Shown here piece after piece: positions 1 to 7,560 of a stretch of 19,761 bases of DNA (positions within the stretch are counted from its first letter, which is position 1; every line of letters begins with the position of its first letter). The stretch lies in assembly GCF_938020365.1 (NCBI RefSeq), contig NZ_CALIIB010000056.1, positions 1 through 19,761 of the forward strand, in the 5' to 3' direction. Position numbers and translations under genes: made by a program. Under the pieces are notes generated by a model. The model searched no databases and was not told the origin of the DNA. It saw only the letters and a program-made list of their open reading frames with translations. The stretch comes from an uncultured Streptococcus sp. (GTDB lineage: Bacteria > Bacillota > Bacilli > Lactobacillales > Streptococcaceae).

Positions 1-233
1 AAGGAAGCTATCAGCCAGCCTATGAGGACAGTCCCCAGGTCTATGCCTTTGAGCGAGAGTGGCAAGGACAAAAACTTTTAGTCCTTAACAACTTTTATGC
101 TGATCCGATTACTGTGGACATCCTGCCAGATTATCAAAATGGCCAGGTTCTGATTTCAAATTACGAGGAGCCAGCAGTAGCCGCGACCATGACCTTGAAA
201 CCCTATGAAACGTTAGCTATTCTAGTAAAATAA
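1..233 (+). CDS. GH13 alpha-glucosidase, C-terminal end (partial)
   Basis: This is the 3' end of a gene that begins before the window. The reading frame starts at base 3 and ends at TAA 231-233, giving about 76 residues. The sequence has the look of the C-terminal beta-sandwich of GH13 enzymes: it begins GSYQPAYEDSPQVYAFERE, continues with a LLVLNNFY strand, and ends in KPYETLAILVK, like the usual 'L.PYE..v' closing strand. The closest families are trehalose-6-phosphate hydrolase (TreC) and oligo-1,6-glucosidase/DexB, both cytoplasmic enzymes that hydrolyse alpha-glucosidic bonds. The catalytic domain is outside the window, so I cannot choose between them. It is functionally separate from the accessory Sec genes, and the small-RNA promoter starts only 13 bases after its stop. 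Confidence 0.75.
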   Translation, partial: GSYQPAYEDSPQVYAFEREWQGQKLLVLNNFYADPITVDILPDYQNGQVLISNYEEPAVAATMTLKPYETLAILVK

Positions 234-246
234 TGATTAAAACCAG

Positions 247-279
247 CTTAAGCTTCTTTTAAGTATGGTGCAGTATACT
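247..279 (+). promoter_or_regulatory. CiaR-binding repeat and -10 box of a csRNA promoter
   Basis: CTTAAG (247-252), five bases, then TTTAAG (258-263) matches the established CiaR response-regulator site TTTAAG-N5-TTTAAG with one mismatch in the first half. A TATACT -10 box lies at 274-279, 10 bases after the second half-site. There is no good -35 box, as expected for an activated promoter. Together these predict CiaRH-dependent transcription starting near 286. Confidence 0.75.
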
Positions 280-285
280 AGAAGC

Positions 286-423
286 ATCAAATGAAGACCT
301 CTTAACTTTATTTGATAGAAGGAGTCCTTTAGTTTAACAGATGAGCAGCTGTTATAGCTATAGTTCCGCACCTTTTTTTCATAACAATCTCCGAAAAGGT
401 CGCCCTCAGGGCGGCTTTTTTAT
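286..423 (+). ncRNA. cia-dependent small RNA (csRNA-like)
   Basis: This is a predicted untranslated RNA of about 138 nt lying between a CiaR-type promoter and an intrinsic terminator. Its 5' end can fold: ATCAAAT (286-292) pairs with ATTTGAT (310-316) around a pyrimidine-containing loop that includes ACCTCTT, a sequence able to pair with Shine-Dalgarno regions. A second short stem, AACAG (336-340) with CTGTT (349-353), lies in the middle, and the terminator hairpin closes the molecule. A 5' hairpin, a less structured middle with anti-SD bases and a terminator is the known architecture of streptococcal csRNAs, which repress targets such as comC. An open frame starts at ATG 341 but runs straight through the terminator, so I treat it as noise. 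Targets cannot be named from this sequence. Confidence 0.68.
394..423 (+). terminator. Intrinsic terminator of the csRNA
   Basis: The GC-rich stem GTCGCCC/GGGCGGC closes on a TCA loop, is extended by AAAAG/CTTTT pairing, and is followed by a run of six T. It ends the small RNA and keeps its transcript out of pflA. Confidence 0.85.
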
Positions 424-560
424 GGAGAAAGCTGGAAACGGAGAAAAGCAATTTCAAGAAAAACTGAAAAACTCTATCTGTTGTAACACAATGAAAATGA
501 AACTGAAAAACAGTTTATTTTCTAAAAAATAGGCAGAATCTATCTATTTTCACTAGAATC
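424..560. other. A-rich spacer between csRNA and pflA, with one hairpin
   Basis: No gene is supported here. The stretch is very A-rich. It contains a bulged hairpin: AAAT-G-AAACTG (495-505) pairs with CAGTTTATTT (511-520) around AAAAA. It has only a poor T-run, so its role is unknown. Confidence 0.4.
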
Positions 561-561
561 G

Positions 562-570
562 TGGTATAAT
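562..570 (+). promoter_or_regulatory. Extended -10 promoter of pflA
   Basis: TGGTATAAT is a perfect extended -10 (TGN + TATAAT). No convincing -35 lies 17 bases upstream, which is common for extended -10 promoters in streptococci. The expected start is near 577, about 34 bases before the pflA ATG. Confidence 0.75.
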
Positions 571-579
571 GTAGTTATT

Positions 580-594
580 ATAAAACGTTTTCAG
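580..594. promoter_or_regulatory. cre-like site (CcpA) in the pflA leader
   Basis: The near-palindrome TAAAACGTTTTCA at 581-593 resembles the catabolite-responsive element WTGNAANCGNWNNCW, with two mismatches on either strand. It lies just downstream of the predicted transcription start, where CcpA binding would repress. Carbon-catabolite control of pyruvate formate-lyase functions is well established in streptococci, so the placement makes sense. The match is imperfect. Confidence 0.45.
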
Positions 595-610
595 GTACAA
601 GAGGATTATT

Positions 611-1408
611 ATGGTTGAAGAAGCGATTGATTATGGGAAAGTAACGGGAATGGTGCACTCTACGGAGAGTTTTGGAGCAGTGGATGGACCAGGTATCCGC
701 TTCATCGTCTTTTTACAGGGCTGTCATATGCGTTGCCAATATTGCCACAATCCAGATACTTGGGAGATGGAGACTAACAAGTCTCAACTGCGGACTGTGG
801 ACGATATCCTACAAGAAGCTCTTCGTTACAAAGGTTTCTGGGGTAATAAAGGTGGTATTACCGTCAGCGGGGGAGAAGCCCTTCTGCAAATCGACTTTCT
901 GATTGCTTTCTTTACCAAAGCTAAAGAGCTGGGGATTCATTGTACGCTAGATACTTGTGCTCTGCCTTTTAGAAATACGCCTCGTTATCTAGAAAAGTTT
1001 AATAAACTGATGGCGGTGACGGATTTGGTCTTGCTGGATATCAAGGAAATTAATGAAGCGCAGCATAGGATCGTGACTACCCAGACCAATAAAAACATCC
1101 TGGCCTGTGCAAAATATCTCTCAGATATTGGAAAGCCAGTGTGGATTCGTCACGTTCTGGTGCCAGGCTTAACGGACCGTGATGAGGACTTGATTGAGCT
1201 AGGTAAGTTTGTCAAAACACTCAAGAACGTTGATAAGTTTGAAATCCTTCCTTACCATACTATGGGAGAATTCAAGTGGCGGGAGTTGGGCATTCCTTAT
1301 TCACTGGAAGGCGTGAAGCCACCGACTGCTGACCGGGTCAAGAATGCCAAGGAACTGATGCAAACAGAATCCTATACCGAATACATGAATCGAGTGCATA
1401 ATAACTAA
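611..1408 (+). CDS. pflA: Pyruvate formate-lyase activating enzyme
   Basis: This cytoplasmic radical SAM enzyme uses S-adenosylmethionine and a [4Fe-4S] cluster to install the glycyl radical on pyruvate formate-lyase, switching on mixed-acid fermentation in low oxygen or low sugar. The protein is 265 residues, the usual length. The N-terminus carries the ESFGAVDGPGIRF motif, followed by the cluster motif CHMRCQYC with Cys38, Cys42 and Cys45, and then the GGxE-type SAM motif (GGEALLQ). The ATG is preceded by GAGGA (601-605) at a good distance. The gene is monocistronic: extended -10 promoter upstream, cre-like site in the leader, strong terminator 17 bases after the stop. It is a housekeeping neighbour that marks the left border of the accessory Sec island and has no evident role in it. 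Confidence 0.95.
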   Translation: MVEEAIDYGKVTGMVHSTESFGAVDGPGIRFIVFLQGCHMRCQYCHNPDTWEMETNKSQLRTVDDILQEALRYKGFWGNKGGITVSGGEALLQIDFLIAFFTKAKELGIHCTLDTCALPFRNTPRYLEKFNKLMAVTDLVLLDIKEINEAQHRIVTTQTNKNILACAKYLSDIGKPVWIRHVLVPGLTDRDEDLIELGKFVKTLKNVDKFEILPYHTMGEFKWRELGIPYSLEGVKPPTADRVKNAKELMQTESYTEYMNRVHNN

Positions 1409-1424
1409 GTGATGTAAGTAGGGG

Positions 1425-1456
1425 AAATGGACTGGAGAGAAACCAGTCCATTTTTT
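1425..1456 (+). terminator. Intrinsic terminator of pflA
   Basis: AAATGGACTGG (1425-1435) pairs perfectly with CCAGTCCATTT (1443-1453) around a 7-base purine loop, and the descending arm runs into TTTTTT. The stem is long and unbroken. Confidence 0.9.
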
Positions 1457-1671
1457 CAATAAAACACCGGCTAATTCTTCGGAATAGCCTAATTTTATAA
1501 GATTTGATAGCATGGAAGCACACATTTAAGTACGTTGCAGGTAGTGGCTGTCTGATTTTAAAAGGATGGATATATTAGAAGAGCTTATAGCAAGCTTTCT
1601 TCTTTTTGCCTGATTAGCTTTCACCTCTATTTTAAGGCTAGAAAAGTTAGGTCTAGCTTTCAAGAAGGTGT
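1457..1671. other. Intergenic stretch with two further hairpins
   Basis: No gene is supported. A compact hairpin at 1469-1489 has GGCT-A-ATTC pairing with GAATAGCC around TTCG, i.e. a C(UUCG)G tetraloop with one bulged A. A second, terminator-like element at 1576-1607 has AGAAG-AGCTT pairing with AAGCT-TT-CTTCT, followed by TTTTT. The latter may act as a backup stop before the island promoter. A minus-strand open frame crosses into the pflA terminator and is not credible. Confidence 0.4.
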
Positions 1672-1700
1672 TTGAATAAAGGCGGAATTTGTGGTATAAT
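1672..1700 (+). promoter_or_regulatory. SigA promoter of the accessory Sec island
   Basis: TTGAAT (-35, 1672-1677), a 17-base spacer and TATAAT (-10, 1695-1700), with TG one base before the -10 (extended form). The predicted start is near 1707. This is the first promoter of the glycosylation/export cluster. Confidence 0.8.
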
Positions 1701-1755
1701 AAGGCCTAATAGCGATTTTTTTAGAGAATAGAATAAGCGTAGTGGGAGTAGTGTT

Positions 1756-2979
1756 TTGGAAAAGAAAAAAGCCATTGTGGTTTCGGGAGATTATGGGTAT
1801 ATCAGACAGATTGAAACAACAATAAAATCTCTTTGCTGTCATCATAAAAATCTAGATATTTATGTTTTCAATCAGGATATTCCTCAAGAATGGTTCTACT
1901 ATACGCGTCGGAAAGTGGAAGCAGCTGGCAGTCAGTTGAACGATGTGAAATTGTTTAATGACCAGATTGACGATCAGGTAAAATCGAAATGGGAAGCTGG
2001 GACTTACGCTCATATCAACTACATGGCCTATGGGCGCTATTTTATACCGAATTACGTTGCAGCAGATAAAGTCTTATATTTAGATTGTGATATTGTTGTG
2101 ACACGAAATCTGGACCATCTTTTTGAGATAGATCTGGAGGATTATTATGTAGCAACGACTCGCGCGACATATGGAGTAGGCTTTGGCTTTAATTCTGGAA
2201 TGATGCTCATCAATAATAAGCGTTGGCGTGAAGAAAACATGGCTCAGCAATTGGTTGAGTTGACAGATAGAGAATTAGCCAATTTTACTGAAGGTGATCA
2301 GTCTATCTTGAATTTGATGTTTGAGGGCAAAAAACTTGATTTGGAAGATACTTACAATTTTCAAATCGGTTTTGACATGGGAGCTGCGCTAGATAAGCAT
2401 GACTGGATTTTCGAAATTCCACTTTCTCCACTACCTGCTGTTTTGCATTATATTTCTGGTCAAAAACCATGGAACACTGTTTCCAACATGCGTCTGCGTG
2501 AAGTATGGTGGTTTTACAATTCTCTTGATTGGTCTACAATTATTGAGACAGATGAATTTGATGTCGAGAAAGCTATTAAACAGAGGGATGAAGGTTTTGC
2601 TCTCCACTGTGTAACCTTGACAAACTCAGATAGGTTAGAGGGAATTGAAGATTTGGTGAATGCATTACCAAACTGTCTATTTAATATTGCTGCCTATACA
2701 CAGATGTCTGATAAGTTACTCAAACTGATGGCTTATGAAAATGTTCGTTTGCACCCTGCAATTTTGCCATATCCTTTGAGAGATTTACTTGCGAGCAGCG
2801 ACATTTATCTTGATATCAATCACGATCAGAAATTCGATACTGTAATTAGAGAGTTTCAAGAGTCTGGTAAGCCTGTTTATGCCTTTGATAATGTACAAAC
2901 AGAAGGGGTTTCAGAGCGAGTATTCTCACATGAGAATTATCAGGAAATGGTGGAAAAAATTCGATCAGATTTTAATTAA
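1756..2979 (+). CDS. GT8 glycosyltransferase with GtfB-like C-terminal domain (Gly/GalT-type)
   Basis: A 407-residue cytoplasmic glycosyltransferase expected to extend the O-glycan begun by GtfA/GtfB on serine-rich protein. Residues 1-265 are a GT8 (retaining, GT-A fold) domain: an N-terminal KKAIVVSGDYGYIRQIETTI strand, the metal-binding DCD at 110-112 (LYLDCDIVV), GFNSGMMLIN, and the HYISGQKPWN motif with His231 and Lys237. Residues about 285-407 resemble the C-terminal domain of GtfB in the same window, sharing TNSD.LE.IE, LPN, MS..L..L and the YLDIN segment. The start is TTG at 1756: GGGAG (1743-1747) is correctly spaced, and the nearby GTG 1751 is out of frame. Related genes in S. gordonii and S. 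parasanguinis (gly, galT) sit beside secY2. The sugar added cannot be deduced. Confidence 0.85.
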   Translation: MEKKKAIVVSGDYGYIRQIETTIKSLCCHHKNLDIYVFNQDIPQEWFYYTRRKVEAAGSQLNDVKLFNDQIDDQVKSKWEAGTYAHINYMAYGRYFIPNYVAADKVLYLDCDIVVTRNLDHLFEIDLEDYYVATTRATYGVGFGFNSGMMLINNKRWREENMAQQLVELTDRELANFTEGDQSILNLMFEGKKLDLEDTYNFQIGFDMGAALDKHDWIFEIPLSPLPAVLHYISGQKPWNTVSNMRLREVWWFYNSLDWSTIIETDEFDVEKAIKQRDEGFALHCVTLTNSDRLEGIEDLVNALPNCLFNIAAYTQMSDKLLKLMAYENVRLHPAILPYPLRDLLASSDIYLDINHDQKFDTVIREFQESGKPVYAFDNVQTEGVSERVFSHENYQEMVEKIRSDFN

Positions 2980-3014
2980 ATGACGAACTGCCCCACATTT
3001 TGTAATCAAAATAG

Positions 3015-3066
3015 AGAAAGCAAGTTGATTCCTTATCTATAATTCTATGGAATGGGCTTGCTTTCT
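3015..3066 (+). other. Large interrupted hairpin between the GT8 gene and secY2
   Basis: AGAAAGCAAG (3015-3024) pairs perfectly with CTTGCTTTCT (3057-3066), with an inner ATTCC/GGAAT pairing (3028-3032 with 3049-3053). No proper T-run follows, so it is more likely an attenuator, RNA-processing site or partial terminator than a full stop. A small GGACT/AGTCC hairpin at 3107-3123 follows just before the secY2 ribosome site. Confidence 0.5.
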
Positions 3067-3146
3067 TAAGTCTTTGGCTTAAAAGACAAGTTTATGTATG
3101 AAAAGAGGACTCTGGGCAAGTCCAAAATACAAATAAAGGATAATAA

Positions 3147-4406
3147 ATGGAGCACTTTGGTCTTAAGAAAAAGAAGCATCAGAATATTTTTAGAAAGAGA
3201 ATCCTCTTTACACTGTTCATCATTGCTATTTATATATTAGGAAGACATATCTTGCTTCCGGGCTACAATGGCAGTATGGAAGCTTTTCGGATAAAGGAAG
3301 ACAATCCCTTGGCCGCTTTGTATTTGCTGGCAGGAATTGATGTTTCTCAGATTTCAGTATTTTCTTTGGGCTTAGGACCTTGGATTACGACGATGATTGT
3401 ATGGCAAGTCATGAACCTAAAGAAAAGCTGGAATATACAAGCTTGGTCTCTTAAAAAAACGGATTTCTTTCAAAAAATCCTAACCTTGTTCTTTGCGATT
3501 GTGCAGGGACTAGCCATTATGTACACCGCTTATAGAGGAAATGGTCGCTTTCTACTTCTCGTGGATGATTGGCTCTATAATCTAGCAGTTTTATTCACAG
3601 TTGTGACAGGTAGTTTTATCATTATTTGGTTGTCAAGTCTTAATACTCGTAAGGGAGTGGGAGGGTCAACCATTATTATCATTTCAGGTATTTTACTCCA
3701 GTTTGCTGACCAATTAATAGTCTTGCTTGGGAAATCCTTGTCTTCTGTCCGAGGAGGAATGATTTTAGTTGTGGCTCTATTGGCCTATCTTCTCTTGACC
3801 TTTGTTGCTGTTGTGTGTGAGAAAGCCGAGATACGTCTGCCTCTTAATCGGATCATGTTAAGCAGTCGCTACTATGATAAATCTTATTTGCCAATTAAGT
3901 TCATTCCTTCTGGTGGGATGCCCATCATGTATGCAACAAGCGTCTTGATGCTGTTCCAATTATTACTAGACTGGACGGGGAAAGGATTTTCAGTAAAATT
4001 TGGGAATTTGTTTGACTTTACAAAGCCCTTGGGTCTCCTTGTTTATCTAGTTGCGATTTACTTGTTGGGTATTTTGTTTGCCTATATCAATTTGGAACCG
4101 GAAGAGACAGCGAAACGCTTGCAGCGTCAGGGAGAATATTTTGACTATATTCAGCCGGGGAAAGAAACCTTAAAAGTGTTAAAACACTATATTTCTTTGC
4201 AATCAAATATAGGAGCTATCTATCTCATCTTGTATGTCGGCCTGCCCTATTTTATTAATTTCTTCTTGCCTTTGCCAAGTTTCTTTTTGACCTTGCCAAG
4301 CACACTAGTCATTTTGATCAGCATGCTCTTGCCCTTGCGTGAAGAAATACGAATCTTAAGAATCGGGACTTATTATCATAAAGAACTAGAAGTAAAAGGA
4401 GAATAG
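3147..4406 (+). CDS. secY2: Accessory Sec translocase channel SecY2
   Basis: This is the membrane channel dedicated to export of glycosylated serine-rich proteins, working with SecA2 and Asp1-5. The 419-residue protein begins with a basic cytosolic stretch (HFGLKKKKHQNIFRKR) and a first hydrophobic helix at about residues 18-37 that includes GRHILLPG, a typical SecY2 opening. About ten hydrophobic helices follow, consistent with the SecY fold. A DVSQISVFSLGLGPWITTMI segment corresponds to the SecY plug/TM2b region, and the C-terminal half keeps the SGGMPIMYAT signature. Length fits SecY2 (shorter than housekeeping SecY). The ATG is preceded by AAAGGA (3135-3140) at ideal spacing. asp1 follows after 6 bases, so they are co-transcribed. 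Confidence 0.92.
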   Translation: MEHFGLKKKKHQNIFRKRILFTLFIIAIYILGRHILLPGYNGSMEAFRIKEDNPLAALYLLAGIDVSQISVFSLGLGPWITTMIVWQVMNLKKSWNIQAWSLKKTDFFQKILTLFFAIVQGLAIMYTAYRGNGRFLLLVDDWLYNLAVLFTVVTGSFIIIWLSSLNTRKGVGGSTIIIISGILLQFADQLIVLLGKSLSSVRGGMILVVALLAYLLLTFVAVVCEKAEIRLPLNRIMLSSRYYDKSYLPIKFIPSGGMPIMYATSVLMLFQLLLDWTGKGFSVKFGNLFDFTKPLGLLVYLVAIYLLGILFAYINLEPEETAKRLQRQGEYFDYIQPGKETLKVLKHYISLQSNIGAIYLILYVGLPYFINFFLPLPSFFLTLPSTLVILISMLLPLREEIRILRIGTYYHKELEVKGE

Positions 4407-4412
4407 AGGGAT

Positions 4413-6014
4413 ATGTTTTACTTTGTACCGTCTTGGTATAAACAAGATCGAAAATGGTATTCTACTGCCCTACCTTTCTATCTGCAACCGAAAAATATGA
4501 TGTTTGATGATGCCGTAAATTTATTGCGGATGTTTCAACAATCAGGAGAAACCAACTCTGTCCTGATTTTGAATTATTCACCTCATATCCGAACTTTCTT
4601 TTATCAACAAAGACTTTCATCAGATGAAATGTGGAACCTATTTGATAGCATACAAGGTCTGACAGATGTGCCTGCACGAAAAATTCGTTTGGATGATTTG
4701 AAATGGCCTCAGGGAGCAGAAATCTTTTATACTCCTTTTATTGTAGATGTTCACGTTGATCACCTACCTCATGCTCAGATTAATTTTTCACAAATAGGTA
4801 ATATTTTTGATATTACCTATTTTGAAAATAATCAGATAGATTATCAGCTTGTTTTTGATGACCGTGGCTTTGTCTCCAGTATTATCTATTTTGAGCATAA
4901 TCAGCCTTATTATCAGGACTATCTGAATGCACAAGGGGTATGGCAATTCAGAGAATTTTTGACAGCTGATAACCAGCAGGTCATTATCAATCCTGAGGCA
5001 CAGGGCACATTTGCTAAGGATGTCTATCAGAATATTGAGGAGCTTGTTAAAGAAAAGCTAGAGCAGCATTTGGCTTCTGTTTTAACCAAGGATGATTCGA
5101 TTATTGTTTCAGCAGATGTACAGCATAATCATTTTTTCCAACAGATTAAGAAGGATCATCTTGTTGTTCTGTCCTTCTTTGGCAATCGTTATCCGATTAC
5201 GAATACAGAACAATTATTCTCTGATTTAAAAGATACCCCATTTTTTGTGGTAGATAGCTTGGATAAAATCGTGAAGATTGCAGAACAAGCAGGGGAAGTA
5301 GAAGAAGAGCAACTTCCTGCTTATTATGAGATACCACCTTATGACACACAGTTGAATCTTGGGCATAGTCAGCGGAAAAAAGAGTTGATTATCTATGTCA
5401 ATTTCGATACTTTACCAGAACATCATCTTCAATATGTCTTTACTTCCTTGTTTGATATGATGTTGCAACATGAGTGGATTGACTTATTGGTTGGGACGCA
5501 GAGTCAGGATTTTGGTCGAGAAGCTTCTATTCGACAGTTTCTTGAGGAATCTTTATCATCAACAAAGTATGCAGAAAAATTGCTCCTTGTTGACAAAGAT
5601 AAGGCCGCTAAGAGTGGTGATCCACGCTTAGAAGATGATGATAGCCCCAGAGAGCGAATTGATACTGTGGTGATTCATAGTGATACCGATTTGGCGAAGG
5701 CTCTGAAGTATGTTCGGGTCATCTTGGATTTGGGAAGCCCGGCAGATATACGAACTCAAATTGCGGGTATCAGTGGAGGGATTCCTCAAGTGAATTTGTA
5801 TAATTCTTCCTATGTGAAGCATGGCGAAAATGGTTGGATCATGGATGATATTTCCAGCCTGAAAGACGCCCTCTTGTACTATCTGACTGATTTGGAGCAT
5901 TGGAATCAGTCTTTGGTGCATTCGGTTAAGAGGATTGAGCTGTATACAAGGGGAGAAATTGTCGAAATGTGGAAAAATACGATAAAGGAATTAAAGCTAA
6001 ATGAACAGAATTAG
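4413..6014 (+). CDS. asp1: Accessory Sec system protein Asp1
   Basis: A 533-residue cytoplasmic protein that forms a complex with Asp2 and Asp3, binds serine-rich substrate and helps target it to SecA2. Known Asp1 structures have a GT-B glycosyltransferase fold without activity. Here the N-terminus (MFYFVPSWYKQDRKWYST...) is the typical Asp1 opening. Residues about 105-200 form an extended beta-sheet region (NIFDITYFENNQIDYQLVFD) like that of GtfA/GtfB. The C-terminal half carries a Rossmann-like segment (ILDLGSPADIRTQIAGISGG) and NGWIMDD near the end. Two Shine-Dalgarno-like runs (AAAGGAG at about 4395 and AGAGGG at 4405) precede the ATG. It starts 6 bases after secY2 and overlaps asp2 by 14 bases, implying translational coupling. 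Confidence 0.92.
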   Translation: MFYFVPSWYKQDRKWYSTALPFYLQPKNMMFDDAVNLLRMFQQSGETNSVLILNYSPHIRTFFYQQRLSSDEMWNLFDSIQGLTDVPARKIRLDDLKWPQGAEIFYTPFIVDVHVDHLPHAQINFSQIGNIFDITYFENNQIDYQLVFDDRGFVSSIIYFEHNQPYYQDYLNAQGVWQFREFLTADNQQVIINPEAQGTFAKDVYQNIEELVKEKLEQHLASVLTKDDSIIVSADVQHNHFFQQIKKDHLVVLSFFGNRYPITNTEQLFSDLKDTPFFVVDSLDKIVKIAEQAGEVEEEQLPAYYEIPPYDTQLNLGHSQRKKELIIYVNFDTLPEHHLQYVFTSLFDMMLQHEWIDLLVGTQSQDFGREASIRQFLEESLSSTKYAEKLLLVDKDKAAKSGDPRLEDDDSPRERIDTVVIHSDTDLAKALKYVRVILDLGSPADIRTQIAGISGGIPQVNLYNSSYVKHGENGWIMDDISSLKDALLYYLTDLEHWNQSLVHSVKRIELYTRGEIVEMWKNTIKELKLNEQN

Positions 6015-7560
6015 TGTCCTACAGATTGCCAATGAGAATTGGCAGCACCAATATGAGATTCCTAGTAATATCGCATGGACATTTGTTAAACCAGAAGATA
6101 TCATGTCTCTCTTGCCCGAAGATATCGGTATTTTAAAAAAGGATGGGAAGAAACCGAAGGCTGCTAAGCCCTATGATGTTGTCTTGGTAGATACTGTTGA
6201 GCATTTTGAGTACATTACAGTATTGGACAGCTTAATTCAGGTTTATCGCTTGTTTTATCATGAGCGCTGTCAGATCACTACAAAAACCTTGGAGAGATTC
6301 CTTTCACGCAAAAGGGCCGTTCAGTCTACTTTTGAAGATCCAGCTCAGATGCTGTATCTATTTTCACGGGGCTTTTCTTCCAAGCAAAGTGGTACCAAGC
6401 TCAGTGTTAATCACCTAGCTGTCAATCCCTCTTTTTCAGGTCAGATTAACTATGAAGGAACTAACTATCTCCGTCTGTGTGGCCAATATGGTGAGGATTA
6501 CCAAACTGTAGCAACCTATCAGTACAATATCTTTCTGAGTGCAGACGCCCCTTTGGATTTATGGCCAGAGTTCAGAAATTCTGAAGATTGTGTAATTCGT
6601 TATGTCATCAAGGGTTATCCAGTTGGCAATTCTCCCATGCAAGAATGGATTTATGATGAAGAAGCTTTTGAGAAGCCTCTCATTTTGGATACCAGCGATT
6701 CTTATTACCTAAGCGTCAGTGTTCAAGTAAAAGGTCAAGGAATTGTGAAAATTGGACCATTCCATCATCGCCAGTCTCATTTGGGTTATGGTGATTTATT
6801 GATCGGTGGAAATCGTGTTGTGGATAAAAATCGGGAAGAGTTGATTTACTACTTCCATCCTGGTGATTTGAAACCACCTCTCAATATTTATTTCTCTGGT
6901 TATCGTCCAGCTGAAGGATTTGAGGGATACTGGATGATGAACAATTTGGGAGCGCCTTTCTTGTTGATTGGAGATCCGCGTTCTGAGGGTGGTGCTTTCT
7001 ATCTCGGCTCAGAAGAGCTAGAGCAAAAGCTTGTTCAGGTCATTCATCACTGTTTAGATGAATTAGGCTTTACAAGAGACCAGTTGACCTTATCCGGACT
7101 ATCAATGGGGACCTTTGGAGCCCTGTATTATGCTTCCAAGTTAGAGCCTCATGCAGTGATTGTCGGTAAGCCCTTAGTAAATTTAGGCGATATTGCAGAG
7201 AATGAATCCACGATTCGTCCTGGAGGTTTTCCTACTTCTTTAGATTTGGTGCTTCGTACAACAGGAGAATTATCAGAGAAAGGAATAGCTCAACTTAATG
7301 AGCACTTCTGGTCAGCATTCAAAGAAGCTGATTTTTCAAGGACGAAATTTATTGTGTCTTATATGTATCATGATGACTACGATGGTACGGCCTACCCTGA
7401 TATGCTAGAAGAGCTAGGAAAGCGAGCTTATCGCGTTAATATCATTAGTAAAGGATTGACTGGACGACACAATGATGATACGCAAGGAATTGTCGAATGG
7501 TTCTTTAATCAATATAAAACTTTATTAGTGAATAGTTTTGAAAGGGAGTTTGGTTCGTGA
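6001..7560 (+). CDS. asp2: Accessory Sec system protein Asp2 (glycan O-acetyltransferase)
   Basis: A 519-residue member of the Asp1-3 complex. In S. gordonii, Asp2 both supports export and O-acetylates GlcNAc on the GspB adhesin, using a Ser-His-Asp/Glu-type alpha/beta-hydrolase centre. The centre is intact here: the nucleophile elbow is GLSMG with Ser368 (TLSGLSMGTFGALYYAS), an acidic cluster follows at YHDDYDG (Asp458-461), and the likely catalytic His490 is in TGRHNDD. The N-terminal half is a beta-rich accessory domain. The ATG lies inside the asp1 3' end (14-base overlap), and the stop overlaps the asp3 GTG. Ser-His presence suggests an active enzyme, though the exact acidic residue is my guess. 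Confidence 0.92.
   Translation: MNRISVLQIANENWQHQYEIPSNIAWTFVKPEDIMSLLPEDIGILKKDGKKPKAAKPYDVVLVDTVEHFEYITVLDSLIQVYRLFYHERCQITTKTLERFLSRKRAVQSTFEDPAQMLYLFSRGFSSKQSGTKLSVNHLAVNPSFSGQINYEGTNYLRLCGQYGEDYQTVATYQYNIFLSADAPLDLWPEFRNSEDCVIRYVIKGYPVGNSPMQEWIYDEEAFEKPLILDTSDSYYLSVSVQVKGQGIVKIGPFHHRQSHLGYGDLLIGGNRVVDKNREELIYYFHPGDLKPPLNIYFSGYRPAEGFEGYWMMNNLGAPFLLIGDPRSEGGAFYLGSEELEQKLVQVIHHCLDELGFTRDQLTLSGLSMGTFGALYYASKLEPHAVIVGKPLVNLGDIAENESTIRPGGFPTSLDLVLRTTGELSEKGIAQLNEHFWSAFKEADFSRTKFIVSYMYHDDYDGTAYPDMLEELGKRAYRVNIISKGLTGRHNDDTQGIVEWFFNQYKTLLVNSFEREFGS

Noticed and set aside
341..532. 63-residue open frame beginning inside the csRNA region
   Set aside because: It runs through the csRNA intrinsic terminator, has no ribosome site at usable distance and has no protein-like character.
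1301..1525. Minus-strand open frame over the pflA end and terminator
   Set aside because: It is antisense to a conserved gene, crosses a strong terminator stem and has no convincing start signals.
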